Assembly: GCA_002778535.1 (NCBI GenBank)
Contig: PFBP01000002.1
Location: 14,458 to 26,696 of the forward strand
Direction: 5' to 3'
Source: Candidatus Kuenenbacteria bacterium CG10_big_fil_rev_8_21_14_0_10_36_11
GTDB lineage: Bacteria > Patescibacteriota > Patescibacteriia > UBA2196
Length of the DNA stretch: 12,239 nt
The notes under the pieces were generated by a model, which did not search any database, had not been told where the DNA came from, and worked only from the letters and a program-made list of their open reading frames with translations. Below, in pieces: positions 1 to 7,116 of this stretch; position 1 is the stretch's first letter; every line of letters begins with the position of its first letter. Made by a program: the position numbers and the translations under genes.

Positions 1-49
1 TTAGCTGAATATTATTATTGTTATTATTGTTATTCATTATTTTTTTCAT
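1..49 (-). CDS. 5' end of an unidentified gene with an N-terminal poly-asparagine run (truncated by window edge)
   Basis: Reading the minus strand from 49, the frame opens M-K-K-I-M, continues with seven asparagines encoded by mixed AAT/AAC codons, then I-Q-L, and is still open at the window edge. A second in-frame ATG lies at 37. I treat it as a gene start because a near-consensus promoter sits immediately upstream on the same strand (59-86). Asparagine runs are common in low-complexity or linker segments of AT-rich genomes, so nothing can be said about function. Only about 16 codons are visible. The ATG at 49 would give an almost leaderless message; the ATG at 37 would give a leader of about 15 nt. 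Confidence 0.5.
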   Translation of the reverse strand, partial: MKKIMNNNNNNNNIQL

Positions 50-58
50 ACCAAAATA

Positions 59-86
59 ATTATAGCAAAAATTTTTTAAAAGTCAA
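59..86 (-). promoter_or_regulatory. Sigma-70 promoter with extended -10 for the truncated left-edge gene
   Basis: The minus strand has TTGACT at 86-81 (5 of 6 matches to the -35 consensus), a 16-nt spacer, and TATAAT at 64-59 (perfect -10). The -10 is preceded by TGC, giving the extended -10 form TGnTATAAT. The predicted transcription start is around 52, only about 3 nt before the ATG at 49. It lies 18 nt beyond the stop codon of the GerMN gene, so it drives the next minus-strand gene rather than reading into it from upstream. Confidence 0.75.
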
Positions 87-103
87 ATGACATTAAAAAT
101 ATT

Positions 104-1078
104 TTATGGCTGTAAAATATCTTCGGTGCGGCCGTTAATGGAAATTATCACTTCTTTAACATTAGAAAATTGTTTTAATGTTTGCGTGATTTGTGATCTA
201 ATCGCGGCCACGCGGCAGGATCCGCCAACTCCTCTTTCCAAGGTTTCATCAAAATCAACTTTGGCTATGTTATTTTCAATAGTGATTTTTTGCAATTTCA
301 CATCTGCGGGAATGGTAGTGGAAAAACCCAAATCAATTTCCAAAAGAATCGGGCCTTTTAATAATTCTTCAATAGCCGCTCTGGCCGGAGCAGATGTTTT
401 TTCTATTTCTCTTTCTATGACCGCTGTGTCTGTGCAATTAAAATCAGTGGAAGCGCCAAGTTCTTCATTAAAAAAATTTAATTTAATTTTCATGGTTTCT
501 TTAGCAGTTGGCACTAGAGTCAAAGGCAAACGCAATTCGTCGTCATACTCTTTTAAAGCAGAAGGATTATCTTTAGGATTATCTTTTTGCAAAACTAATT
601 CGGCGCTTGTAGTGGCAGATACGGAAAAATTCAGTTCAGCTTTGAAATTAACAAAATCAGCAGTCATCCAATCTCCAATAGCAGTCGCGATGCCAGTAGT
701 TAAAACCGCACCATTATTATCAATGAGCTTAACGGGAAAACTTGCTTCAAAAAACCAACTGCCTCTGGCTGCGCCCAAAATTACAAGTGGACTTTTAACA
801 ACATTATTTGGCCTTGGCTCAATGACTCTGATTAAATTATTCTTGTCCAGCTCATTGCCAATGTCTTCAATAAAATTTTGGCCAAATGGAATTTTGCATT
901 GCCTGGGGTAGCTTTCCATGATCGGATAGCCAGCAGCCGCGCAGTCGGAAAAATTGTTAATTTGTTTTTGAATTTCTGATTTTTTATCCAACCAAAAAAA
1001 CTTCGCGATCAAAATTATGATGGCCAGACTTAAAACTAAAATCAAAACTTTAATAATTTTTTTGGTTTTATAAAGCAT
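104..1078 (-). CDS. Membrane-anchored Gmad2 / GerMN domain protein
   Basis: This is a 324-residue protein if started at the ATG at 1078. A GTG at 1093 that overlaps the upstream stop codon would add five residues. Residues about 7-29 form one hydrophobic segment after a lysine-rich start, so this is an uncleaved anchor or signal peptide with an extracytoplasmic body. A short segment follows with two cysteines (about 46 and 61) flanking the motif GYPIMESYPRQ. Next come a Gmad2-like immunoglobulin-fold domain (about 85-190, beginning VIEPRPNNVVKSPL) and a C-terminal GerMN domain (about 195-320, with ARAAIEELLKGP and NNIAKVDF). GerMN and Gmad2 are known from spore-germination and sporulation envelope proteins, but they also occur widely in non-sporulating bacteria as surface domains of unknown ligand. 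It is probably co-transcribed with the CPxC gene just upstream. Domain assignment is firm; function is unknown. Confidence 0.85.
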   Translation of the reverse strand: MLYKTKKIIKVLILVLSLAIIILIAKFFWLDKKSEIQKQINNFSDCAAAGYPIMESYPRQCKIPFGQNFIEDIGNELDKNNLIRVIEPRPNNVVKSPLVILGAARGSWFFEASFPVKLIDNNGAVLTTGIATAIGDWMTADFVNFKAELNFSVSATTSAELVLQKDNPKDNPSALKEYDDELRLPLTLVPTAKETMKIKLNFFNEELGASTDFNCTDTAVIEREIEKTSAPARAAIEELLKGPILLEIDLGFSTTIPADVKLQKITIENNIAKVDFDETLERGVGGSCRVAAIRSQITQTLKQFSNVKEVIISINGRTEDILQP

Positions 1079-1092
1079 AAAAAATTCTATCA

Positions 1093-1578
1093 CTAATCAA
1101 TCTGCCCGAACAACACCACATAATTTTCCCCATACACTTTGGCGCATTTAGGGCAAGTGGTGTAGGAGAAATACAATTTTTTCATTGTCTTACCTTTGGC
1201 TTGAACATATTCCTCCATTTCTTTTGCCCACTGGCCGGCATTTTTATACGGCCCTTCAAAAACTTTGGTTAAAAAAGTGCCGGAGATTTTGGCCATCGTA
1301 GCGCCCGGCACCTCTTTAACCACATCAATATAGATATCCGCGCCCCACAGAGATTTTTCATCAGTGAGCATCAGTTGATATGGCGCTTTGGCTTGCGCTT
1401 GTTCAATCAGCTTCATGTTTTTAATAATTTTCGCGCCCATATTCAGGGGAATATGGAGAAAGCTGGTCACCTGGTCTTTGACAAAAATTTTGTCCTGCCA
1501 GGTTATTTCTTTATCCTGCCATGGATTTGGATCAAACGGCTCGCAGCAGCCGGTTAATTTGATGGTTTGATTTTCCAT
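1093..1578 (-). CDS. Conserved uncharacterised protein with CC and CPxC cysteine motifs
   Basis: This is a 161-residue soluble protein with no signal peptide or membrane segment. It resembles a conserved bacterial family that I recognise by pattern but cannot name with certainty: an N-terminal GCC-x-PFDPxPW segment (residues 10-20), a central FLHIPLNMG / SLWGADIYIDV region (40-87), an ISGTFLTKVFEGPYKNAGQW stretch (98-117), and a C-terminal LYFSYTTCPKCAKVYG segment (135-150). The twin cysteines at 11-12 and the CPKC at 142-145 could bind a metal or form a redox pair. The SGTFLTKVFEGPY region is reminiscent of GyrI-like small-ligand-binding proteins, which is inference only. Its stop codon touches the possible GTG start of the GerMN gene, and it lies 51 nt downstream of the HAD gene, so the three could be one transcript. 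Confidence 0.8.
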   Translation of the reverse strand: MENQTIKLTGCCEPFDPNPWQDKEITWQDKIFVKDQVTSFLHIPLNMGAKIIKNMKLIEQAQAKAPYQLMLTDEKSLWGADIYIDVVKEVPGATMAKISGTFLTKVFEGPYKNAGQWAKEMEEYVQAKGKTMKKLYFSYTTCPKCAKVYGENYVVLFGQID

Positions 1579-1628
1579 AAATTTTTTATTAATTATGTAT
1601 AGTTAACAGGTATTACCCCATAGTATTA

Positions 1629-1634
1629 ATTATA
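1629..1634 (-). promoter_or_regulatory. Possible -10 element for the CPxC/GerMN gene pair
   Basis: TATAAT on the minus strand (1634-1629) overlaps the TAA stop codon of the HAD gene and would start transcription near 1622, giving the 161-residue gene a leader of about 44 nt. No convincing -35 hexamer lies 16-18 nt upstream. In AT-rich DNA a lone TATAAT is weak evidence, so this is tentative. Confidence 0.3.
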
Positions 1635-2442
1635 CAATAACCGTTCTATATGCTTTAAGCAAATACTCTGCCAGTATCTCTCCACCCAGCACGCCTTTCT
1701 TTTTTAATATGGCATATTTCCCGTTCACTCTTTGCGGATCAACAGTCACGCCAATACCATATTCTAATATCTCTCTATCATTTAAATTATTACCAGTAGT
1801 AATTATCTGGCTAGATTTAATCTTTAATCTTTTAGCCAGAAAACGCAGAGCATTGACTTTATTTGTACTTTTATGACCAATGTCATAGCCTTCGTTTGTC
1901 CATAAACAATAAAGCTCCTCCTCCTTATCATTTTTCCTCACAATCTTTTCAATCTCAGGCATTTGCTTATTGGTATACACACAAATAATCAGTTGCTTGG
2001 GTTCAAAACCAAAAACATTACTTGGGTACCTCATTTTCAATTTTTTCAAATCCTCCCGAATATTGGTAATCTTTTGAAAATATTTCTCATTATAGGTAAA
2101 AATTTGCTCTACTTTGCCATTTATTAAAATAAAATTTCCATTTTCCGCGGAGAGCGAAACTCTATCCCATAAAATATCTCCGAGTATATCTTGTAAATAA
2201 AGCAAAGTCCGACCACTGGAAAAATTAATCCAAACATACTTTTTAAGTTGTTTAATCATTTTTACCATTTTTGCACTCAATTTATGCGTCTTCATCTCCA
2301 ATTTTGTGCCAGCCATATTCTCTCGCAAAAAAGTACCAGTTGGTAAAATCACTCCATCTATATCAAAACTAACAGCTTTTATGTTGTGTTTAATATAACT
2401 ATATTTCAATTCTTTAAGAGGTTTATTTAATATGATGTCCAT
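1630..2442 (-). CDS. HAD-superfamily phosphatase (Cof / sugar-phosphatase-like, type IIB cap)
   Basis: This is a 270-residue cytoplasmic hydrolase of the haloacid dehalogenase superfamily. Motif I is FDIDG (residues 26-30; nucleophile D27 and acid/base D29). Motif II is INFSSGR (72-78). Motif III is the lysine in NKVNAL (K195). Motif IV is TGNNLNDREIL (216-226) with D222. The cap between motifs II and III and the overall length fit the Cof/phosphomannomutase/sucrose-phosphatase branch, whose members act on phosphorylated sugars. The first position of motif IV is usually Asp (GDxxND) and here is Asn218. The gene diverges from the GH130/glycosyltransferase operon across a short regulatory region, so a sugar-phosphate substrate related to that pathway is plausible but unproven. 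The start is supported by an extended -10 promoter 24 nt upstream. Confidence 0.85.
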   Translation of the reverse strand: MDIILNKPLKELKYSYIKHNIKAVSFDIDGVILPTGTFLRENMAGTKLEMKTHKLSAKMVKMIKQLKKYVWINFSSGRTLLYLQDILGDILWDRVSLSAENGNFILINGKVEQIFTYNEKYFQKITNIREDLKKLKMRYPSNVFGFEPKQLIICVYTNKQMPEIEKIVRKNDKEEELYCLWTNEGYDIGHKSTNKVNALRFLAKRLKIKSSQIITTGNNLNDREILEYGIGVTVDPQRVNGKYAILKKKGVLGGEILAEYLLKAYRTVIV

Positions 2443-2465
2443 AAGTAAATATTACACTAAATATT

Positions 2466-2474
2466 ATTATAGCA
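2466..2474 (-). promoter_or_regulatory. Extended -10 promoter for the HAD phosphatase gene
   Basis: The minus strand reads TGCTATAAT at 2474-2466: a perfect TATAAT hexamer (2471-2466) preceded by the TGn extension. No good -35 is present at 16-18 nt, as expected for extended -10 promoters. Predicted start is near 2459, giving a leader of about 17 nt to the ATG at 2442. That leader lacks a Shine-Dalgarno sequence. Confidence 0.6.
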
Positions 2475-2496
2475 TATAAAAACAAGACATAAAAAT

Positions 2497-2512
2497 TTGA
2501 TAATATTATCAA
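2497..2512. promoter_or_regulatory. Perfect 16-bp palindrome, candidate operator between divergent genes
   Basis: TTGATAATATTATCAA is an exact palindrome with no central spacer. It lies upstream of the extended -10 of the HAD gene and upstream of the plus-strand GH130 operon, a usual place for a shared regulator site. In AT-rich DNA some palindromes arise by chance, but 16 perfect bases in a 127-bp divergent spacer is notable. No regulator gene is adjacent. Confidence 0.45.
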
Positions 2513-2528
2513 TACTTGATATAGTATT
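2511..2528. promoter_or_regulatory. Inverted repeat AATACT-n6-AGTATT, second candidate operator
   Basis: AATACT (2511-2516) and AGTATT (2523-2528) are exact inverted copies separated by TGATAT. The repeat abuts the 16-bp palindrome and shares its last two bases. The ATACTTG core recurs at 2547-2553 just before the GH130 gene. The spacing of half-sites suits a dimeric DNA-binding protein acting on the plus-strand operon. Assignment is by pattern only. Confidence 0.35.
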
Positions 2529-2545
2529 AAGTATGTGAGAATAAT

Positions 2546-2551
2546 TATACT
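2546..2551 (+). promoter_or_regulatory. Possible -10 element for the GH130 operon
   Basis: TATACT (5 of 6 matches to TATAAT) would place the transcription start near 2558 and give a 12-nt leader before the ATG at 2570. There is no matching -35 hexamer at 17 nt; that region is occupied by the AGTATT half-site. This would fit activator-dependent or weak initiation, or the call may be chance. Confidence 0.3.
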
Positions 2552-2569
2552 TGGTCTGATAAAAAATTT

Positions 2570-3592
2570 ATGTTAAAAGTTAAAAAACTCGGCGTCATCT
2601 TAAAACCCACCCAAGAATCTTTTGAAAGTCGGGCGGTTTTAAACCCAGCCATCTATCAGGAAGGTAAAACAGTACATATGTTTTACCGCGCTGTTAATCA
2701 CCTGAACGAATCATGCATTGGTTATGCTCGACTTTTAGGGCCCACAAAAATCGTGATACGCGATAATGTCGCTTTAATTAACCGTGAAAATATTTATGAA
2801 GCAAAAGGCATTGAGGATCCACGCATTGTTAAAATTGGCGAGACATTCTATATGACTTATGTTGCTTTTGATGGCAAAAATGCTATCACGGCGCTGGCCG
2901 TGAGCCAAAACTTAAAACAATTTGAAAAAAAAGGCATCATCGCCCCGCTTATTACCTATGACAAAGCCGAAGATATTTTTAGGAAATCTGTCCTTAAAGA
3001 CCAATACGCCTTTTTTGAAACATTTTATAAAGATAAGGTCGGCTACGATGTGTTACTCTGGGAAAAAGACATCTTTTTATTCCCAGAAAAAATTAAAGGC
3101 AAGTTTGTTTTAATTCACCGCATTTTGCCAGAAATACAAATTTTGTATTTTAAGAATTTCAATGAATTGAATTTGTCTTTCTGGCGCAACTACTTACGGC
3201 ATCTGGGTGACTGGGTGCTTTTAGAAAAAAAATATTGGTATGAATCACGCAACATTGGCGGCGGGGCACCGCCAATTAAAACTAAAAAAGGTTGGGTTCT
3301 AATTTATCACGCCGTTGAGGAGACAAATAAGAAAAAAGTTTATCATGCTGGAGCTGCTTTGCTTGATTTAAAAAATCCGCAAAAAGTCTTGGGGCATCTC
3401 AAGGACCCTCTTTTTTCACCCACGGAAAAATATGAAAAAAGGGGCGAAGTGAGCAATGCGGTTTTCCCCACTGGCACAGCAATCTTTGGCAAAAACTTAT
3501 ACATCTATTATGGTTGTGCTGATAAAAGAATCGCGGTTGCTATGGTTAATCTTAATGATTTAATCAAAGAACTCTTAAAAAACAAGGAATAG
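2570..3592 (+). CDS. Glycoside hydrolase family 130 enzyme (beta-mannoside phosphorylase-like, formerly DUF377 / PH1107 family)
   Basis: This is a 340-residue cytoplasmic five-bladed beta-propeller enzyme by family. GH130 members mostly cleave beta-mannosides by phosphorolysis, releasing mannose-1-phosphate, and a few hydrolyse. Visible family marks are NPAIYQEG near residues 25-32, MFYRA (37-41), the hallmark GIEDPRIV (80-87, with D83 in the position of the proton donor), LFPEKIKGKFVLIHR (170-184), GGGAPPIKT (230-238), YHAV (247-250), GAALLDL (261-267) and YYGCADKRI (313-321). Length fits the family. It heads a plus-strand operon with a GT4/(alpha/alpha)6 fusion 49 nt downstream and a GH100-like glycosidase after that. 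Phosphorolysis versus hydrolysis and the exact mannoside cannot be read from the sequence. The start ATG is not preceded by a Shine-Dalgarno sequence. Confidence 0.9.
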   Translation: MLKVKKLGVILKPTQESFESRAVLNPAIYQEGKTVHMFYRAVNHLNESCIGYARLLGPTKIVIRDNVALINRENIYEAKGIEDPRIVKIGETFYMTYVAFDGKNAITALAVSQNLKQFEKKGIIAPLITYDKAEDIFRKSVLKDQYAFFETFYKDKVGYDVLLWEKDIFLFPEKIKGKFVLIHRILPEIQILYFKNFNELNLSFWRNYLRHLGDWVLLEKKYWYESRNIGGGAPPIKTKKGWVLIYHAVEETNKKKVYHAGAALLDLKNPQKVLGHLKDPLFSPTEKYEKRGEVSNAVFPTGTAIFGKNLYIYYGCADKRIAVAMVNLNDLIKELLKNKE

Positions 3593-3641
3593 TCAGAAAT
3601 AATCTGCCCAATATTAATTTCTATCAGCCGTCTTCCAAATT

Positions 3642-5903
3642 ATGCCTCCAAATGAGTGCGATATACTTTTAAAAGATTTTTACACCCAAGAACAAGGTGA
3701 AGCTCAAAAGAAAAATCTGCGCTTTTTTTCTATTTTGTACATGAGCAGCTATCCCCCGCGTGAGTGCGGAATTGCCACCTATACCCGTGATTTAGTCAAA
3801 GCGATAGACAGAAAATTTTCTCCTTACCTTGAATCAAAAATACTGGCCATGAACGAAAATGGCAGCAGTATTTATAACTACTGTTCTAAAGTTAAATATC
3901 AAATCAATCAAACAGAAATTGAAGACTATATCAATGTTGCCAGAAAAATAAACAAAGATGATTCAATCAGATTGATCAATATCCAGCATGAGTTTGGCTT
4001 ATTTGGAGGCGAATGGGGCGACTACCTTTTGGCTTTCCTTGAAGTCGTCAAAAAGCCAGTCGTGGTGACTTTTCATTCCCTTATCCCCAATCCAACACCT
4101 AAATTAAAAAAAGTCATCCAAGCGATTGCTAAGCGCTGTGAAAAAATAATTGTCATGGCAGATATGGCAATTGAGTATTATGAGTGCGATTATGGGCTAA
4201 AAAAAAGCCAACTGGTGGTGATCCCACATGGCACGCCAGTGATTGAACCTTATAGTAGTGAAGCTTCCAAAAAAAAATTAGGATTTGAAGGAAAGATGCT
4301 GCTTTCCACATTTGGACTTTTAAATCAAGGCAAGGGGGTAGAATATGTAATCAAAGCTTTACCAAAAATCATTGAAAAACATCCAGAGGTTCTCTACTTA
4401 ATTATTGGCGAAACTCACCCGGTGGTCAGAAAATATGAAGGAGAAAAATACCGCAATAAATTAATCAAATTATCTCAAAAATTAAACTTAACCAATTACG
4501 TTAAATTTTACAACAAATATTTAACCTTAGAGGAAATTATTAACTATTTAAAATCAACAGATATTTATCTCTGTCCGCCACTCGCCGTTAATCAGATCAC
4601 TTCTGGCACACTGGCTTACGCCCTGTCCGCTGGTAAAGCGATTGTGTCAACGCCATTTCTGCATGCGAAAGAAGTGCTACAGCAGGGCCGGGGAGAAATA
4701 GTAGGCTTCCGCGACCCAACAGGAATCAGTCGAGTGGTGAATGCACTAATTGAAAAACCAGAAACAAGAAAATCAATGGAGAAGCAATCTTACCTTTACG
4801 GCCAAAAAACATCCTGGCCAATAGCGGCTATTGCCCATCTAAATGTTTTTAAAAAAATTATTAACTTAAAAAATAAAATTAAATCTTTTCGCTTACCGCC
4901 GCTTAAATTAACTCATCTCTATAATTTAAGTGATGAAGTTGGAATTATTCAACATGCCAAGCACTCAATCAATGACCGCTCGAGCGGCTATACCACTGAT
5001 GACAATGCCAGGGCTTTAATCGCAGTCACTTTATATTATCATAAAAGTCAGAACCCTGAAAGCTTAAAATATGTCAATGTTTATTTGAGCTACCTGTACC
5101 ATGCTTTAACCAAAGACGGCTGGTTTCATAACTTTATGAACTATGACAGAAGATTTCTGGACAAGAAAGGGAGCGAAGACTGCTATGGTCGTGCACTTTG
5201 GGCCGCAGGCTTTGTGATGAACAGCAATTTGCCTGAAAATATTAAAAAAACAGCTAAGTTTATCTTTGATAAGGCAATAAAAAACATTGCCAAACTGAAA
5301 AGCCCGCGCGGTCAGGCATTTAGCTTAATCGGCCTATATTACTATTATGAAGCTTATCCAAATCCAGAGATCAGACAAAAAATAATTCTTTTGGCTGAAA
5401 GATTAGTTAAATTTTACCAAAAAGAAAAGACCAAAGACTGGTGCTGGTTTGAACAAACCATCACCTATGACAATGGGAGATTGCCTGAAGCTTTATTTTT
5501 AGCTTATGAAGTAACCAAAAATAAGCTTTATTTGAAAATTGCCAAAGAAAGCTTGGATTTTCTCTCATCACTCGTGATTTTGAATGATAAATTAGTGCTA
5601 ATTGGACAGCGTGGCTGGTACAATCACAAGGGCAAACGCGCTTTCTTTGATCAGCAGCCATTAGATGCGGCTTCAATGGTCCAGGTTTTCTTAAGAGCTT
5701 ATCAGGTAACAGATGAAAAAAAATATCAGCACAAGGCACTCCTGGCATTTAGTTGGTTTTTGGGAATAAATTCAATCAATCAACCAGTTTATGATCAAAC
5801 GACCAGCGGCTGCTTTGACGGATTACTCCCTGACTGCGTAAATCTTAATCAGGGCGCGGAAAGCACAATTTCATATCTACTATCAAGAATGTGCTTTGAA
5901 TAA
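3642..5903 (+). CDS. Two-domain protein: GT4-type glycosyltransferase fused to an (alpha/alpha)6-like C-terminal domain
   Basis: This is a 753-residue protein. Residues about 28-410 form a GT-B glycosyltransferase of the GT4/group 1 type: the N-terminal loop YPPRECGIATYTRDL (37-51), QHEFGLFGGEWGD (115-127), VIPHGT (193-198), the donor-domain start FGLLNQGKGVEYVIKAL (224-240) and QITSGTLAYALSAGKAIV (318-335). The usual E-x7-E of GT4 donor sites is replaced by Q318-x7-Y326, so donor binding may differ. Residues about 425-753 are mostly helical, with repeated aromatic motifs such as TTDDNARALIA (451-461), EDCYGRALWA (512-521), DWCWFEQTITYDNGRLPEAL (599-618) and FDQQPLDAASM (669-679). These resemble the (alpha/alpha)6 barrels of epimerase/glycosidase-type proteins. 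The fusion implies that one polypeptide both transfers and processes or binds a glycan. The gene sits between GH130 and a second (alpha/alpha)6 enzyme, with a 17-nt gap to the latter. Confidence 0.85.
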   Translation: MPPNECDILLKDFYTQEQGEAQKKNLRFFSILYMSSYPPRECGIATYTRDLVKAIDRKFSPYLESKILAMNENGSSIYNYCSKVKYQINQTEIEDYINVARKINKDDSIRLINIQHEFGLFGGEWGDYLLAFLEVVKKPVVVTFHSLIPNPTPKLKKVIQAIAKRCEKIIVMADMAIEYYECDYGLKKSQLVVIPHGTPVIEPYSSEASKKKLGFEGKMLLSTFGLLNQGKGVEYVIKALPKIIEKHPEVLYLIIGETHPVVRKYEGEKYRNKLIKLSQKLNLTNYVKFYNKYLTLEEIINYLKSTDIYLCPPLAVNQITSGTLAYALSAGKAIVSTPFLHAKEVLQQGRGEIVGFRDPTGISRVVNALIEKPETRKSMEKQSYLYGQKTSWPIAAIAHLNVFKKIINLKNKIKSFRLPPLKLTHLYNLSDEVGIIQHAKHSINDRSSGYTTDDNARALIAVTLYYHKSQNPESLKYVNVYLSYLYHALTKDGWFHNFMNYDRRFLDKKGSEDCYGRALWAAGFVMNSNLPENIKKTAKFIFDKAIKNIAKLKSPRGQAFSLIGLYYYYEAYPNPEIRQKIILLAERLVKFYQKEKTKDWCWFEQTITYDNGRLPEALFLAYEVTKNKLYLKIAKESLDFLSSLVILNDKLVLIGQRGWYNHKGKRAFFDQQPLDAASMVQVFLRAYQVTDEKKYQHKALLAFSWFLGINSINQPVYDQTTSGCFDGLLPDCVNLNQGAESTISYLLSRMCFE

Positions 5904-5920
5904 AAATTAAATAAAAAAAT

Positions 5921-7066
5921 ATGATAAATAATAATTTACTAAAGACGGCAAAAAGAGAGGCGATCAATGCCTTAAAACATTGCATTAATAAAAAAGGACT
6001 TTATGCTTCTGGCACCAAAGATGGCTATTTGGCGACTTGGTCGCGGGATCTAAACATTGCCATGCTGGGCGGAAGCCTAATCAATAAAGATTTTAAAAAA
6101 GTATTTAAGAACAGCTTGAAGCTCTTAGCAGACAACCAATCAAAAAGCGGACAAATCCCAAACTGCGTGGGTGATTTCAATATTGACCGTAATTCAATCG
6201 TGACTTTCACGACCATTGATTCCAGTTTATGGTTTATTATTGGTGAATATGTTTACAAACAGGCTTACCAAGACTCAAGCTTATTTAAAAAACATCAAAG
6301 AGTAATTAATAAAACATGGTTTTGGCTCATCTGCCAGGATACTGGCGAAGACCATCTCCCAGAACAGCATCCGACTAGCGACTGGCAGGATGCTTTTCCC
6401 CATAAATATGGCCATTGCATTTCCACTCAGGCGCTTTATTATACAGCTTTAAAAATGGCCGGCAAAAATAAACAAGCTTTAGAAGTTAAAAAGATTGTTA
6501 ATGGCCAAGGCAGAAAAGATTTAAAAATGTTTGATGATGTGCGCAATTATTATCTGCCATATGTTTGGAAAAATCATGATGGCGATCGGGAAAAAGGACA
6601 TTGGTTTGATACGCAAGGCAACTTATTGGCGATTATTACAGGTTTGGCTGATAAATATCAAACTGATAAAATTTTAAATTATATTGAAAAAAATAAAATC
6701 AATAAGCCTTATCCAGTCAAAGCAATTTATCCAACTATGAAAAAAGAGGGTAAAGAATGGTTTTCTTATTTCAATAAATGCGACGCCAAAACTCCCTATC
6801 ATTATTTAAATGCTGGCATCTGGCCATATCTTGGGGGTTTGTATGTAGCTGCACTGGTTAAGGCAGACAAACAAAAAGAAGCCACAAAAGAACTTATAAA
6901 GTTAGCCTTAGCGAATAAAGCTGGCCAGCAAAGAGAGTGGGAATTTAATGAGTGGCTCCATGGCCTAACTGGTCAACCCAAAGGTGCAGTTTATCAGGCC
7001 TGGTCAGCTGGCGCTTATCTTTTCGCAAGCGAGTGTGTGAAAAAAAGAAAAATAGTTTATTTTTAA
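5921..7066 (+). CDS. (alpha/alpha)6-barrel glycoside hydrolase, GH100/GH63/amylo-1,6-glucosidase-like
   Basis: This is a 381-residue soluble protein with no signal peptide, so it probably acts in the cytoplasm. Motifs seen are ATWSRDLNIA (38-47), SGQIPNCV (76-83), TTIDSSLWFIIGEY (97-110), TSDWQDAFP (152-160), YHYLNAGIWPYLGGLYVAAL (293-312), and EWEFNEWLHG with QAWSAGAYLFA (339-369). The WSRD and DSSLWF motifs and the pair D154 (SDWQD) and E344 (NEWLHG) match the layout of inverting (alpha/alpha)6 glycosidases such as GH100 neutral invertases and the glycogen-debranching/GH63 group. D154 would be the general acid and E344 the base. At 381 residues it is shorter than typical GH100 enzymes (about 450-480), with no obvious frameshift. 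It is the third gene of the GH130 operon. Substrate is uncertain; sucrose, a trehalose-like or a mannosyl/glucosyl disaccharide are all possible. Confidence 0.8.
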   Translation: MINNNLLKTAKREAINALKHCINKKGLYASGTKDGYLATWSRDLNIAMLGGSLINKDFKKVFKNSLKLLADNQSKSGQIPNCVGDFNIDRNSIVTFTTIDSSLWFIIGEYVYKQAYQDSSLFKKHQRVINKTWFWLICQDTGEDHLPEQHPTSDWQDAFPHKYGHCISTQALYYTALKMAGKNKQALEVKKIVNGQGRKDLKMFDDVRNYYLPYVWKNHDGDREKGHWFDTQGNLLAIITGLADKYQTDKILNYIEKNKINKPYPVKAIYPTMKKEGKEWFSYFNKCDAKTPYHYLNAGIWPYLGGLYVAALVKADKQKEATKELIKLALANKAGQQREWEFNEWLHGLTGQPKGAVYQAWSAGAYLFASECVKKRKIVYF

Positions 7067-7116
7067 AAATTAAATAATTAAAAAACCGATCTGTTACTTA
7101 ATAAATTTTTTAGTTT

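Noticed and set aside
87..911. Plus-strand open frame of 274 codons
   Set aside because: It is antisense to the Gmad2/GerMN gene, whose protein has clear domains. The plus frame gives a serine/leucine-rich sequence with no recognisable motif.
1585..1640. ATTAATTAT direct repeats upstream of the CPxC gene as operators
   Set aside because: The repeats are short, made only of A and T, and expected by chance in this base composition.
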